The notes: generated from the sequence alone by a model not told the origin. Counted from the first letter of the stretch, positions 11,878 to 25,819 are shown. The stretch: 64,000 bases of DNA from Humulus lupulus (GCF_963169125.1 NC_084798.1:198085481-198149480); one strand, 5' to 3'. Numbers and translations are program-made.

Positions 11878-14800
11878 TAGGGCTGAGCATAAAATCTAAA
11901 AAGTCGAAAAAACTGAGTACATCGACCTTCTGAACACTGAAAAAACCAAAACCAATTAAACCGAACATCGAAAAAACTGTTAACAACATAAACCTCCTTT
12001 GTTCGATTGGTTTGAAAAATCAGGGTGCACCGACCGAATTGAACCGAAACCGACCAAAGTACTCATATAAAATTATAAATATAATATTATATATTTATTA
12101 ATTATTAAAATTATTAAATTAAAATAAAAATCTGAAAAACTGTCTTTTTTCTTTAGTTTAGGGGGTTAGGGCACCCGAATCTCTCTATCTCTCTCTATCG
12201 TATATCTCTATCTCTCTCTCTCAGACCCTAACTCTCATATCATCTCCTCCCTCTTTCTCTTTCACTCTTTGTCTCTCCTCCCAAACAAACCAGTCGGTGA
12301 CAGCAGCAGCACAATAGCACGGCCTAGTCGCACGACCACGGCCCACGCACGCAGCCTCCAGCCCAGCCGCAGACCTCACTAACTCAGCTCAGCCACCAGC
12401 CCAACCACACGACCCAGTCCCACGCACTGAGTCTGTCTGCTTCACGAAGTGTCCGACTGCTTCATGGAGTGTTCGACTGATTCACATCATAGAGGTATAA
12501 ATTTTTAAATACATTTATCTTAGTTTATATCAATTTTTTATCTATTGATTTATTTGGTGTTATGTTATTTGGTGCTCTGTTATTTTATTGTGATTTTGTG
12601 TATGTTTATTATTATTTCATTGTTGATTTTGTGTATGTTTCAGTTTTGGCATTTTGCATCTTTTGGATGGATTTAGTGATGTCAAATGTTGGTTATATTT
12701 GGATTTATTCATAATTAGGGCTGAGTTATAGTTAGAGTTTTTTTATTCTAATTCTTTTGAAAAATGTTAGAAATTTTGAATTGGTTATGTTATTTACTTA
12801 TTTTTGGGGTTGAGATTTATTGACTGGCTTTTTTTACCATTTTGGCACCTCTGGTTTTTTATGGTAAAAGATATAAAATAAGATACTCAACTCAAATCTG
12901 GTTTTAATTGTAATTATTTAAAATTGGAGGTTCAAATTAGTATATAAAAAAATTAGTAAGAAAGTTTCATGAACTCACATGATTATGCCTTATATTTTTT
13001 ACTGAAACTATGTTTATATATATGTAAATAGATCATTAACATGGATAACGAGGAAAATTTAGAAGAGATGATAGGGGAGTGGTTGGGGTATGCTAAAACT
13101 AATTTGTCAAGTTCTGATGGAGAAGAACATGCGAAGGAAATGAAAAAAGAGAACATACGAACGAAGAGGAATGATCGACAAAATCAAGATAAGGAAAAAG
13201 ACAAAGAGACCGAGAAAGAGGAGAATGAAAAAGAAAAGGGGAAAGAGGTTGAACGACCATAAAAGAAGCATAGGGTTGGAAAGAAAACATCGAGTGCGTG
13301 AGATCATTACACTATGCTGGCTAATTGTGATCCTAAGAAGCCAAAGGCTGCTTGCAATTATTATGACACAGATTATGGGCTGTTACAAAGTTGAATGAGA
13401 CTAGCACACTATGGGAACATGTTGAGAGAAAATGTAAGAAGTGTCCTTTTAGTGACTGGGTTGAGCAAAGTAAGAAGCAACAATCAACTATGGATAGATT
13501 TACTAAAAAGACAATAACCTGCAATGAAGAAGAAGTCGCTTCAAGTGGGCTGCCATTAAGGTTTAATCAAAATGCTGTTAGAAAAATGATTGCTGAATAT
13601 ATCATTATGGATGAGTAATCCTTTAGGCACGTGGACGAAAAAGGATTTCAAAAGCTCATTAAACATTTCTTTCCCACATTTCAGTTCCCATTAAGATTTA
13701 CTGTTGTGAGATATATTTATAATGCATTTCTAGATCAGAAGAAAGTGTTGAAGTCAATTTTGGTGAAGCACAAAGTGTCGTGACCATCGATTGTTGGACA
13801 TCAATCCAGAATATTAATTATTTTTGTTTGATTGCACATTGGGTTGATGGTAATTGGAAAATGCGGAAAAGAATTATCAACTTTATCCAAGTTCCTAGCC
13901 ATAAAGGGGACTTGGTGGGGAAAGAGTTGACAAATTTTCTTAATGAGTGGGGTATCTCCTCAGTTTTTGCAGTGACAATTGACAATGTCTCCTCAAATGA
14001 TGTTGCTCTTAGAAAATTGAAGGGGCACTCGTTGGACAAAGACAATACCATTCCATTGAATGGAGAAATGTTCCATATGAGGTGTTCAGCTCATATTTTG
14101 AATTTGATAGTAATGGATGGGTTGAATGATGCAATTTCAAGCATTCGAAATGCGGTGAGATATGTGCAGTCATCTCCAGCTAGATTGAAAAGATTTAAAG
14201 AAAGTTTCAAGGATAAAAATATTGAATCAAAAGCCTTGTTATGCTTGGATGTGGTTACTAGGTGGAACTCCACCTACTTGATGTTAGAATCTGTTATAAA
14301 ATTCCAGAAGGCTTTTGAGAATTTGGAAGTAGATGCGAACTACACAAAGTACTTTGAAGAAGAAAGAATGGATGGCCCACCAACCAACCTTGACTGGGAA
14401 AAAGCAGTTGTATTTGTTGACTTTTTGAGGAGATTCTATGATCTTACTAATCGATTTAGTGGGTCATTATATGTCACATCCAATCTATTCCTTCCAGATA
14501 TTTTGAAGGTTCAAGCGGATTTAACTACTGTGACTTCTAATCCTCATACTTTGTTAGGGGCTATGGCAGTTCGTATGAAAAGAAAGTATGACAAGTACTG
14601 GGGAAGGATTGAGAAGCTGAATTTGTTGACATTTATTGCCAATATCCTTGATCCAAGGTATAAATTAGAGGTTGTGAATCGTGGTTTCAAATTTGTTTAC
14701 ACTTCAAGTAAGGCTGAAAAAATGATAAAGTTGGTGACAAATACTTTGGCACAACTACATGCTTTTTATAAACAACAACAACAACCATCTCAGTCATCTC

Positions 14801-16129
14801 AAGCTCAACCATCTCAGCCTGTTATCAATCCCACTACATAATCATTTCTTCAAGGGCAACTACAACTTAGTGATGACATTGAAGAAGATGATCATGAATA
14901 CTAATTGAGTGATCACCGTGAGAAGCTTGATCCTGTCTTTGAAATTCTACAATGGTGGAAACATAATGGATTCAAGTATCAAATAGTTGCACGTATGGCA
15001 AAAGATGTATTGGTTATTCAGATGTCTATAGTAGCATCTGATCAACTTTTTATACTGGGGGAAGAATCCTAGATTCATTTAGGAGGTCCTTATCTCCGAG
15101 GATGGTGGAGGCTTTGCTTTGTTCAAAAAATTGGTTTACTTGTGAGTCTGAAGAACCTGTCATGCTTCGACAATACATGGATGAGATTGATGGTTTAGAG
15201 GCATGTGAACAAGTTTTGCCAAGTATTTATTTAATTAATAGCTTATGCTAATTGAAATATATATTTATATATATATATTATAACTTATTTGTATTAATTG
15301 AAGATTTGTCAGGTGATGGCTCGTGTATTACCTATGTACCTGTGAATCTTGGCAGTGGGTCTAGGAGTGGGAGTGGACCAATAAGAACAACTGAAATCTC
15401 AAGGTAGCTAGTTGAACTCTAAGATTGTAGTTTAATAGCTTTATTTCTCTTAAAAGTATTATGTAGTATGAGTCATACATTATAAATTTATTCTTTCTTT
15501 TGTCTTAAGAGCAGGTGGTCATGGTTGCTTGATACAGGCCATGAAAGGATTGTTGGATTGTTGGATTGGACTTTATTTTCTATCTACTCTTTTGAACTTG
15601 ATTTGTGTTGTAGTTGACCAAGACTTATATTTAATTTGTGTTGTAATGGATTATGGACTTTGGACTTTTAGTTTAAACTTTAACCATGTGTTGTGATTTG
15701 TGGTTGTAGGCTTTTGGTTTTAGTTGAGCTGTGTCTTGGATTGGACAATAGGCATTGGACTTTTGATAATGTGTTGTGATTTTAGGTTATGCTTATGGAC
15801 TTTTAATTATGTTTCAAACTTTAAAATTTGTGAATGTAACTATGTTCTATGTATTTATATTTCAAAAAGCACAAAAATGGATTCCAACAATCCAAATTTT
15901 TTAGCTTTTCTTAACTAAAAATTTCTTAAAAATTATGAAAAAAATAATTTTAAAAATTAACTTCAGTTTGGTCGGTTTAACCGGCCAAACCACGGTCCAA
16001 TACGATCAATTTTTTTTCTATAATAGGTTTGGTCAGTCAATTTTTGGATCGCACCAATCCGAACCGAAAACCAAATTCTGGATTTAATAATATGAAAAAA
16101 CCGCCCAAACCAACCGATTCTCAACCCTA
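11878..16129 (+). mobile_element. hAT (Ac-like) DNA transposon, 4252 bp
   Basis: The ends are short imperfect inverted repeats (TAGGGCTGAG at left, TAGGGTTGAG at right when reversed) flanked by the perfect 8-bp duplication TTCGAGCT. Subterminal regions at both ends are crowded with CCGAMC and AACCGACC-type repeats in opposite orientation, probable transposase binding sites. The interior carries a degenerate BED-finger/hATC transposase on the + strand. It is inserted in element B. Confidence 0.92.
13041..15240 (+). pseudogene. hAT transposase (RICESLEEPER-like), broken
   Basis: The parts occur in family order. A charged, Lys/Glu-rich N-terminus is at 13041-13262. A BED zinc-finger region (about 13262-13470) shows CDPKKPKA and TLWEHVERKCKKC but is split by frameshifts. 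The largest intact block, 13780-14841 (353 residues), carries DCWTS, TIDNVSSND, the C-x2-H motif MRCSAHILNL and RWNSTY. A hATC dimerisation region (about 14925-15190) shows PVFEILQWWKHNG. Stops or frameshifts occur near 13262, 13616, 13780, 14841, 14902 and 15070. The protein would cut and paste the element; this copy is not functional. It is similar in layout to domesticated RICESLEEPER genes, but the intact TIRs and target duplication say it is an ordinary transposon. Confidence 0.9.
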
Positions 16130-16137
16130 TTCGAGCT
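16130..16137. other. hAT target-site duplication, right
   Basis: TTCGAGCT, identical to 11870-11877. Confidence 0.9.
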
Positions 16138-19100
16138 GACCTATATGTACCATTCGAACCAACTTGTATAAGTCATCCGAGTTGATCACCCCTTTATACA
16201 AGTTACCTGAACAATATCCGATACTCATACCCGAGTCGGTCATCACTCCACAAAAGTCATTCAAGCCGTAAACAAAGTCCTTCTCCGAACTAAACCGCAA
16301 TGTACAACCGAGTTGGGGACAAAGTTCATCTTCGAGACAGTAATCACCCGAGCTGAAACTGCAACATAAATTTTTTTTCTCAACCATACTTGGTTTCGAG
16401 ATAGTGATCAGACAAGCAATTTCATGGTTTTTGAGATGACATGAATGACTATTTGACATGACTTGGATTTTGAGGTCTTATCCGCTCATTAAAAGCTCAT
16501 GATACGTGATGACTTGGATTAAGATCGGAACCATTTCAAGGTCGCCACAAAACTCTGTTCGCACACACAAGGGAGAACTTAACCCTTCAATGAAGCTTGT
16601 TCACCCATGCATTCTTACAAGGGGTGAACAAGAATAAGGGAGCACATCTCAGAAGATTATGCTCGAACCTTTTCGAAGTTAATCTTGGATGGTTGGACCG
16701 AAAGCTTATGCACACAACTCGAAAGATTATGCTCGAACCATATCGAGGTCAAAAAAGAGTTGGGGACATCTCGAAGTTTTGCCTATTCGTTTGACCCTCG
16801 AATGAAACCTATTCGACCATGCATCCACACATGGAGTGAACTGGATATATTGAAGGCATTCCAAGGAAAAGCATGTAATCTTTGTTGATGAGTTTTCGAG
16901 CTTATCGATACACATTATCAAGATAACTTTTGAGTTGACTTGAACAAGTTTTCTTTGAAATAACTTGTACATGACGCTAACACGTGGAACGAACATGATG
17001 AGCCTGTTAGCACGAGCTTGACTTTGTAAAGAGTCTAGATTAACCAACACAAATAAATCGATATAAGGATAAAGTTGGAATTCTAGATTAACCAAAAATA
17101 TTCATAAATCGATACAGTTGTAATTTTTTGCAAAATAGTTTCAACCTTGCAACCTTGAGACCATACTCAAGGATGGGGAAAAGTTACTATCACCAAGCAA
17201 GAAATAACTAGATTAACGAGACTACATGAATAGAACACTAATTGTTCACACACAAGTAGGTTGGAGCACATTTTCACATATTTACACATCTACATAAAGA
17301 AAGCAAGGAGAAAGAATTTCAGGGCTCACCTCAGAGTCATGACCATACCAACCCAAAGACAAGCCTGTTCGCCTAACTATGTATATTCCATTTTTGTTCG
17401 TTTATGATAAACATAGAAAATGAACAGGAATAAAGAATAATCCTACTCACTTATGGCATAGAGACATAGTCTGTTCGACAAACACAAACAAAGTATGTTC
17501 GCTCGTGTGCTTTAACAAGGAACGATCTGATAGTCCAACTCTGTTCATTAACCTTTGCAAACAGGTACTAACAAACTAGTGGATTAAGGGAAATAATGAC
17601 CCTGTTCGCCCGAGATTACTTCCAAGATACGAACAAGGATCAAGAATGACAAAGCATGTAAAGTCGCTTTAAAAACTCTGTTGGCATCATCTCAATATTG
17701 TTTCATCTCCAATTCGACACTTTTCTCTAGCTCAGGGTTTACTGAGCTGATCTCCTATTAAGGAGACAAGAGAAGAATTGGCCCCAAGATGTTAGGAGAA
17801 TAAATGGAGATGCTCCTTAGAGATTAACTCGCGACATGCCTTAAGGGGGTATTCTGGTTGCCTACCCAGTGTAACCAACCTTGCTAGGGATATGAACAAA
17901 GATCCTTTCTCAGAGGGATCATGGTTGAAGATTGCTTTATAAAGTGATCGCGATCAGAAAAGAAGATAACCTCGCATCCTGATTATAATCATGAAAGAAG
18001 ATAAATTCGAATTTCGCACTATAAAACCAGCCAAAACCCAAGGAGAAAATAATCCAAGACTTATAACTTGTTTACTTGGGGAGCATACAAGTGTTGGATA
18101 TAACCATACCACGAGCTCGGAAAAAATCTCTACATCTTTTAAATAAAAAAAAATTCTCTAAATTTTGGAAAAATGTTAAAGTGTGGAGATAACCGAGCAT
18201 AAAAGGAAAAATATTACAATTTTTTTGTGCAACAAAATTTTGAGTAATATTCTAACCTATCATGCTTCTATGAATAAAAGAGTATGCATTTTGAGCAGTT
18301 ATAAGCTCATCATACTTATATGTTTAAATAAGTATGCATAGTGATTGTGACAATAAATGAAACAAGTAGACGTACTTGAAATATCAAATAACGCAATCAA
18401 GCTTTGAAAAATTCAAGTTATTATAAAAGTGAAATTTGAAAATAAAAACCGAGCTAGAACAATAACTCGGATTTCAAAGATGATTCCAAAAAAAACTTAA
18501 CGAACTAACATGAAAAAATCAAAGTTATAAAATCCTGGTCCTAACCACTTAAACCTTAAGCCTGAATACTAACAAGTAGCTATTTAGCAAACACATAAAC
18601 CTAGCTAAACTAGGCTCGAACCGAGTGATATAGTAACTCAGAAGTATTCTCATACAAGAAGATAACCTTGAACTTTGATCAAGGATAACTTAAAATTCTA
18701 CTAGTTTAGAATATAATCTCAAAACCTAATCGTTGTTAGGAAGCATGACAACTTTTAAACCACGATTGATCACCAGTAAAGGAAAACCTCCAATTCTAGT
18801 CGCCTACCAGTTTCAGGAATAACCTTTAGTGACCTACATAGCATAGCTTGTTTAACTATGTTTATATACAAGAAATGAATAGAACGATTCTACTAGTCTA
18901 TGGTGACGAAAAAAGAATTCTGCTGACAAGTGATCAAGGATCGAGACTCGTCAATCACTTGGGGGCATATAGGATATAAGAATTCTTACAAAATTTTCCA
19001 AAAAAAAGTGTTCTGTTTGTTCTACCCAAAAAGGAAAAAATGTGCTTGCTCGTATCCTATTCGTTCTACCTATAAAGGGAAAATTGTGTCTACTCTCCTG

Positions 19101-19419
19101 AGCCTAAAGGTGAGACAAACACGAGCTATGAAAAGAGAAAAAGCAGATATAAAAACACACAAGTTGTTTGAACCATTCAAAAAAGGAAAACTAGTATGTA
19201 AAAAGCCTCTGTTCGCGTCATGCACTAAAGGCAAACTAGTCTGTTCGCACTAAGAACAAAATGAAAAATGGTTTTTTCGTTGGCATGCAAGTACATACTA
19301 TATCATAAAACAAAGAGTCAAGAGTATGCAAGTACAAAATACTTCAACATGAGGTGCGCTAGAGACTAAGCTATCAAGACTCTAGCTCAAGGGTTCGGTC
19401 GCCCGAGGCAGCTAAAGGG
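16138..19419 (+). other. Long non-coding interior of Tat-like element B
   Basis: About 3.3 kb with no recognisable protein. Short frames here are scattered and have no family motifs. The stretch is rich in cgagct, ctgttcg and acaagttacc phrases. In element C the equivalent space between the antisense gene and pol is only about 1.1 kb, so B has an unusually long spacer or has lost pol. Confidence 0.45.
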
Positions 19420-22400
19420 TCACCAGAAGGTAGCGAGATCTTCATGCCTTGAAACATCACCATCCTCCAACTGTACTAAGGAGGTGCGAACAGAAGAGTT
19501 TTCTTCATCAACAAGTCTCTGTTCACAAGCCTCTAGTAGGGACTTCTCTCCGCCATTCAGAAATGTTAAATCAATACCGCGGTTGTGTTTCCAGACTTGA
19601 AAGAACATGTCATTTAAGATCTCTCCTCCTTCTTCAAGTGTTTGAAGGTGATCAGCTTCCGCATCAGCTTTAAGTTACTCAACCTCAACAACATGAGACT
19701 TCTGAAGACGGTCAATCTCAGCCTTTAGTTGGTTGATCTCGATACAAGAAGAACTTTTGAGTTGCTCGAGCTCAGTACTACAACTATTCGTCTCACCACG
19801 AACAATGTCTGTCTTACACATGAGGGCACGACATGTATCTTCCTTATCCTTCTTCAACTGCTCGATAGATTCAGATAGGTTGGTCAAGGTGATCATTGTC
19901 TGCAATGGATAAAAAGAGATCAATACAAAAAATCAAGCGTAAAGATAACAAGTATAATATTAAGAGAAGAACCATACCTGAATAGTGTTGGCAATAGAAT
20001 GTCGAACGATCTCGTTGAGGACGCAAACTCCGGAGAAAGACCATTCTGCCCGTATCTGGTCACTCTGAATAACCTCCTCAAATTTTGGGACCACCATTTG
20101 AACACGAGAAGGTAGTGTGGGAGATAAGGACCTGGTCGTGGGAACCACACTGGCAGTCGTCGCAGGAGCTGGCAGTGTAACCCCAGCCAAAGGCCGACTG
20201 TGGCCTGAACGAATTGAAGAAGACTCTGCACTTACAAAGGTGCCTTTATCTTTGTTCGCTAAATGTTTCCTCCTCTTGTTAGCCCTTGCACCTACAACCT
20301 CAGGACCACCGAACAAAGCTTAAGCATTCATGTCTCCTGTAGAAGGAAAAAGTGGTAAGACAAGATGCAAAAATTATATAGAAGTCATAATGCAATTAAG
20401 AAAAAATAGTATACCAGAAGGACTATCAGTAAAAGTTTCCTCTTGAAAGTATTCATCTAACAATTGAGGGACAGCTCCTCATTTCTAAGGGATAGACCAA
20501 GGCCTCCCACATCGCTCAAAGGTTCAGAAGGGAGAGGCACTTGCGATAAGTCAAACTCGAAATAATTGGGCAACCTAGAACAAAGACTGCTTGGAGAAGA
20601 ACAAGCAGAAGAAATGTAATGCTCCGAAATCCCTAATGCGGTTTTGTGGCTGGATTAGTAGGTTGGGATGGCCATAATTGTTTAATTATGCCATTAAATG
20701 ATTATATGCATGTTTATGTGAATTATATTATAATATGATGTTAAATGCATGGATGTGGGTCCACATTTGATTATTAGGACATTTTGGTAATTTGGCCCGT
20801 TGAGGGCATATTTGTGTATTTCGGTGCATATTGTGAGTTATGGATGAGATCCCATTATTATGGAGATATATTCGAGCTATTCAGCATGAGACGGTCTTAT
20901 ATTGTGAATTAGCGGTTTTGTCATAACGGGGTCATTTATTGGGATATTGAGTAATGATAATGTTATTTGATGATAAATTGGGAGTTATTGAGATCAGGAG
21001 GAAATTCTGGGAGTTTTGACTATTATGTCCCCGGGGGTGTTTTTGGGACCCCGAGCATTAGGTTTTATTTGAGGTTACTTTAGCCTGAATTAGTTCGTCA
21101 GATAGAACCGTACGTTTAAAAATACTTTTTCTCTCTCTCGTTAACCTTTGTGACGTTCGTGGAAATTTCGAAGAAATCTTGAGTTCTAGGAGTCGGAATC
21201 AAGTGAGGATTGAGGCGTAGTGATCCTAGGAAAGATTAGAAGCTTCTTGACCGAAGGACTTAACGAGAAACAACCCAATCAAAGGTAATCTAAGCTTTAA
21301 GTTTTGAGCTTTAGAGTTTTTAAGCTTTGATTTGGATTTTGTGAATCGATGAGTTTTTGATTCATTTGAGCCTCGGGATTTGATGATTTTGGATCATTAG
21401 GATGTTTGGGAACTTTGATTTTTGGATTTGGAAGTGTTTAGGCATGTTTTTGGAAGGTTTAGGATGGGAGAAAATGAGGTAATGGCAGGTCCTCGGGTGG
21501 GGGCCGCGACCCAAGCTCGAAGAAGCAGGAGGAGGAGTTTGGGCGTGCTGGGCGCCGCGACACTGGGTAGTGGGCGTTGCGGCCCTTGCTTCTGGTGTAG
21601 CTGGGGGCAGCAACTCAAGCTTCTAGGGCTGCGACTCTTGAGTGGTTTTAAGGCCAATTGGGTGTTTTGATCATGGGAACTTAGTTTTAGGCCTCGGGAT
21701 CGCTCCTACTACCTGGATTAGTGGGATTCATTGTCCCGGAGGCTAGATCTTGGTTCAGGAACCTTTGTTGTTCAATTTGTTGATGGTATCCTATATTTGG
21801 TTATGACTAGGTGACCGCTAAAGGACTAAAAGTCAGATCGTTGTCAATGGTCGTTCTTTTATTCATTCTCGCTCGAATCAGAGGTAAGAAAACTGCACCA
21901 TGTGTATATGACATGCATGATTGTTGCTGAAGCATGTTGGTTATTAAATGTGGACATTAATTGCATATTAAATGCTTAGCAACTCCTGCTTACTTGTGTA
22001 TGGCACTGACTAGTCAGGGTCGACATTGGTTGCGTATTACTGACCTGAGAGTCAGAAACGATATAAGCGTCCTGAACGCAGGGCCGATTAAAGATTAGAT
22101 CTAATTGATACCAGCGTTGAATGACTCTAGGACCATTAATGCTTGACCGACCCTAAGGTCGATGAAACTTATAAGCGCTTGTCTAGTCTATGATTAGTTA
22201 CTCAGAGCCAGGGCCAAAGGCCTAGGTGACAACTTGTCACATGGCTAGGGAGCAGAATCCCATGGTTGTAACTCTATAGTCACGAGGTAGGTTATGTTGG
22301 TGACTGGTTCATCAAGCACCTATCCTGTTTAAGCTAGTGAAAGGATCACTTATTCGTAAAGCCCATGTGACCCTATTGTCACATGGCTTATGGGAACGGA

Positions 22401-23883
22401 ACCCACCCTAGTGACTTTTGTAACTGTCACTCCTCTATTTTGGACTGAAAGTCCTAAATGATTATTATGATCATTGTTGATATTATATTCATGCAATATT
22501 GTGTTTTCTTGCTGGACTTTGGCTCATGGGTGCTATGTAGTGCAGGTAAAGGGAAAGAAAAGTTCACCCAGCCTTGAGTGAAGAGCTTAGGTGGTGTCGT
22601 GTACATATGCGGCCGCTTGACCACCACGGCCAAGGAGTTCTCAGAGGAACTAGGGGATTTACCCTATTTTTGCCGCTTAGGTCGGCGGGTTTGTAAATTT
22701 AAAACTGTAATGACCATTTTGAGTTGTAAATAACTTGTAAATGTTTTTATGGGCCCATGAACAGTTTTATGTTTTAAATAAAATATATCATTTCATTTTG
22801 ATTGGTTTTCCACCTTAACCTATTAATAACACCTAGAAGCACATTTTTAACCAAAAAACTCGGGTAGCGAGTTAAATTCACAGTTCACCGTTCACCATAA
22901 CTGTTCTAGGGTAACCAGGGCGTTACAAGAAACCTAAAAATGAACTGACTCGGGCTTTTCACAAACAACAATAACCTCCTCTGATCACCTCTCATGCATA
23001 GACTCTCGAACCTCAGAAAAGAGAATGTAGTCAAATTCTGGAGGCGACGACAGATAATCCACTGACTGGTGTGGTTCGAGTAGACTGACCAATCATAAAT
23101 TATTATCATTAACGAGGAAAGACACATTCCTATACTAGACACCTAATCGACGTAACTGAGAAATACGCTCTCACATCTCAGGGGTTGGAGTTGGTTGCCT
23201 ATAACGACCTGAAACATCAAAGTATGCAAACAGAGTGAGCATACAGTGAAGGATGCGAATAAACAACCTTATCAAAGGAAAACGATTAGAAACTTACCCA
23301 TATCACGGAATGACCTATGCTCGAACTTGACGGCATTGGTAAAAAAGTATTGACTAAAGTAGCGACCAGGGATGGAGACACCACTCCTGAGGACTTCTCC
23401 ACCAGAATAGCTACACAAATGGTAGAATCCTACATAACCTGATACACGGTTGGACTCGACATTGAACAAGTAGTAAACTTCCAAAGCATCAGGGGGAGGA
23501 CATTCTAACACTCTATGCAAAATACGCAGTAGTGTTAATAATTTGTAACTGTTCGGCATCAGTTGGAATGGGGCTATTCCAAAATATTCACATATTTCCA
23601 CAAAGTACGAATGAAGCGGTAGGAAGGCACCTGCTTGGCAATGCATGGGACTCCAAGAGGTATACCCGTCTGGTGGGGAGCCGACTCGCTCATCATTAAC
23701 AGGGACTATAAGTCTGAGTTCGCCAATAAGTCTATACTTATCTATTAAATGGGACAAGTCACTTGTAGAAAAGATGGATCTCGATGTTACAAAACCATCC
23801 GAGCTAAAGATTTCTCCGAGCTGTTTTTCATTATAGTAGACCTTTTTCCTCTTCCTTAAGGTTCTAGATTTCTTGGAAGGCAT
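19420..23883 (-). pseudogene. Antisense spliced gene of Tat-like element B (gypsy-type transposon domain plus coiled coil)
   Basis: Exon 1 (23883-23298) carries the globular region with GAFLPLHSYF, FGIAPFQLMPNSYK, GFYHLCSYS and FEHRSFRDM. It aligns by eye with the exon 1 product of element C (GALLPLKSFF, VGLAPFQLNTNSYR, GFYYLSSYP). I equate it with the plant putative gypsy-type transposon domain. It ends at a GTAAGTT donor. Exon 2 (23208-22933, resuming near 20614-20413) is split by the solo LTR and has TGA/TAG codons where Trp is expected. Exon 3 (about 20334-19980) is low complexity with a basic RRK patch. Exon 4 (about 19902-19420) is a coiled coil, broken once by TAA near 19674. Function is unknown. 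It lies opposite to the element's own transcription. Confidence 0.7.
20615..22927 (+). mobile_element. Gypsy solo LTR inside exon 2 of the element B antisense gene
   Basis: 2313 bases from TGTAATGCTCCG to CAGGGCGTTACA, flanked by the perfect 5-bp duplication AGAAA (20610-20614, 22928-22932). The same family as the LTR at 44232-46577, and it shares with the element A LTR the core block (here about 22505-22700). No coding capacity. Confidence 0.9.
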
Positions 23884-25807
23884 GGACTTAGTCCTAAACC
23901 AGAAGCAAATAGAGATGAACAGATCCCTATACACTTCAGAGAACGAGGCCTAACTGGATTGTAAAAGAAATCGGACTCCTCAAAGACCAAGCAAACCAAA
24001 TACCTGAAAAGAAACAAAAATAGTAAGATTCTGTTTGCACATACACATATGAGGCATGTTCTCCCATAAAGTGTACAACTAGGGCGAATAGAACAAAAAA
24101 GGACTCATAATAAGCAAGGAAAGAAGTAAAAGAGATACAACATGAGAAACTACAAATGAAAATTTCTTACTTGTTAGTAATACTCAATGTTAGGCGAACA
24201 AGAAATCCAGTTCGCGCTTGGGGTCATTCATTGGAACACAAAGAAATTTGAGGAATTTTTATAAAGCTACTACATATGAACATAACACACAAAGAGTGAT
24301 TATAGTTTGTAAGGATAGCCTATTCGTTTGTGGGCCTTTACGAGATGAAAAAGGAGGTTGGTTGTTCATATAGCTTGTATCAAGACAAAAGCTCTATTTG
24401 CATATGTAGAGAACAAAATAAGATCACTTGGTATGTACTTGTTTGAAAGTTATTGGTATACAAGTAATGGCCTTGAAAAGTGTACAGAGAACAAACATAT
24501 TCATATCAATCACAAGAATCATGCTCGCTTGTATCAGAAACTAATGGACTGCAATCATATATGTGCAAACGAACTGTTCATTTATGGGCCTATATCAACG
24601 GCCATGGGGCTTACTTCTTCAAATAGGTGTAGTGATTAAGTCAAAGGTAGGTTTACGCTCGTCTATGTGCTTCTTATTAAAAGTAACATAAAAAGGAAGA
24701 GAATTAACTTAGAGGTCGTGTTCTTCTACTCACGGATCTGTTTGTTTGAGTGTAAAAAAAACACATCTATTCGTTCGAGGCTAATGGTAATGAACCAAAG
24801 AGGAACATAGACTATTGTTCGTCTATACCTCACAAGACTTCAATACGCAAGAAGCGACCAGAAGTGAAGGATCTGTTTGTTTGCTTTACATATAAAGAAA
24901 AAATCTCTCTATTCGTTCGTGTACAAGAAGTTAAAGGTACAAAGGATTCCACACACATGTTTGAAACGAACAGGAGTAGTAAAAAGTCTTAGAGGATACT
25001 CATAACACAAGCAGAAAAATACATATGTTCTCTTGCTTGTGTATAAATTTAAAAAAAGTCTCTGTTCGTACATATGCATTTATAAGGAACAACTCAGAAT
25101 TGCTAGACTGATTTGTTTCTGGTCAGAAGGAGATTAAGGGCTTACCGTCTATGACTACTAATAGAAATGAGGCGGCAAGGTAAGCCCAAGACCTCCAAGG
25201 AACTCGAATGTGTGGCTCCTAAAAAGAAAAGTATTGGAGGCTTAAGAAAAATATTTTGAAAATTTGAAGAGGACAAGAACCCTAAAACTACAGTCAATTG
25301 CATAAAAAAGGAGTACATACCCAACGAAGCAAACGAGCGTAGTAACAACAACAATACTTTTCCCCCTCCGGCGACATCGATGCTACTCCAACAACAGCAG
25401 AAGCTTCTCGGCGACACCACTTTGTTTCGCCCAGCAACAAGATCTTCTTCTCCCACGACATGAGAACCTTCTTAGGACAAGGGACGATGGTGGCTGCTTG
25501 CTCCTACATCTGTGAAACCTTCTAAGTGAACACCAAGGGTTTGGGCTTTAGGTTTGCAAAGCAATGGGCCTAAGGTTCATGCAAAGTAGTGGACTTACTA
25601 CTCATTTGTTAAAGAATGCAAGAACAAACAAGCCCTAAATGTGGCTGCCAAAAAAGGAGTGCCTACGGAACGATTAGAGAACTGTTCATTTTGGGTTTAA
25701 AGAAAAAGTTACTTTTATTAAAATGTCATTTAAAATGTATAACCAAAAAAGAATGGGGATATTGTTCACATAACTAAGTCAGAACTGTGCAAAACACGAA
25801 AACTGAC
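23884..25807 (+). other. Element B DNA between antisense gene and 3' LTR
   Basis: No family protein visible. By analogy with element C this space should hold the promoter and 5' untranslated exon of the antisense gene, read leftward. A weak minus-strand frame at 25142-25456 has no recognisable motif and I do not call it a gene. Confidence 0.4.
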
Positions 25808-25819
25808 TTGGGGGGAAAA
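25808..25819 (+). other. Polypurine tract of element B
   Basis: TTGGGGGGAAAA immediately precedes the 3' LTR start TGTTATACCC; this is the plus-strand priming site. It fixes element orientation as +. Confidence 0.75.

Noticed and set aside
13099..13307. Minus-strand hydrophobic frames opposite the hAT N-terminus
   Set aside because: They are the complement of a Lys/Glu-rich coding stretch, a classic shadow producing Phe/Leu/Ser-rich text.
16127..16459. 110-codon minus-strand frame just after the hAT
   Set aside because: It crosses the hAT end and target duplication and has no motif; chance frame in element B spacer.
22900..22927. GGTAACC near the end of a gypsy solo LTR as another MULE motif copy
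   Set aside because: The surrounding bases (ctagggtaaccagggcg) are the conserved LTR tip and lack the GTTACC second arm.
25142..25456. 104-codon minus-strand frame in element B
   Set aside because: No recognisable domain and no homologous ORF in element C at the matching place; more likely untranslated leader or intron.
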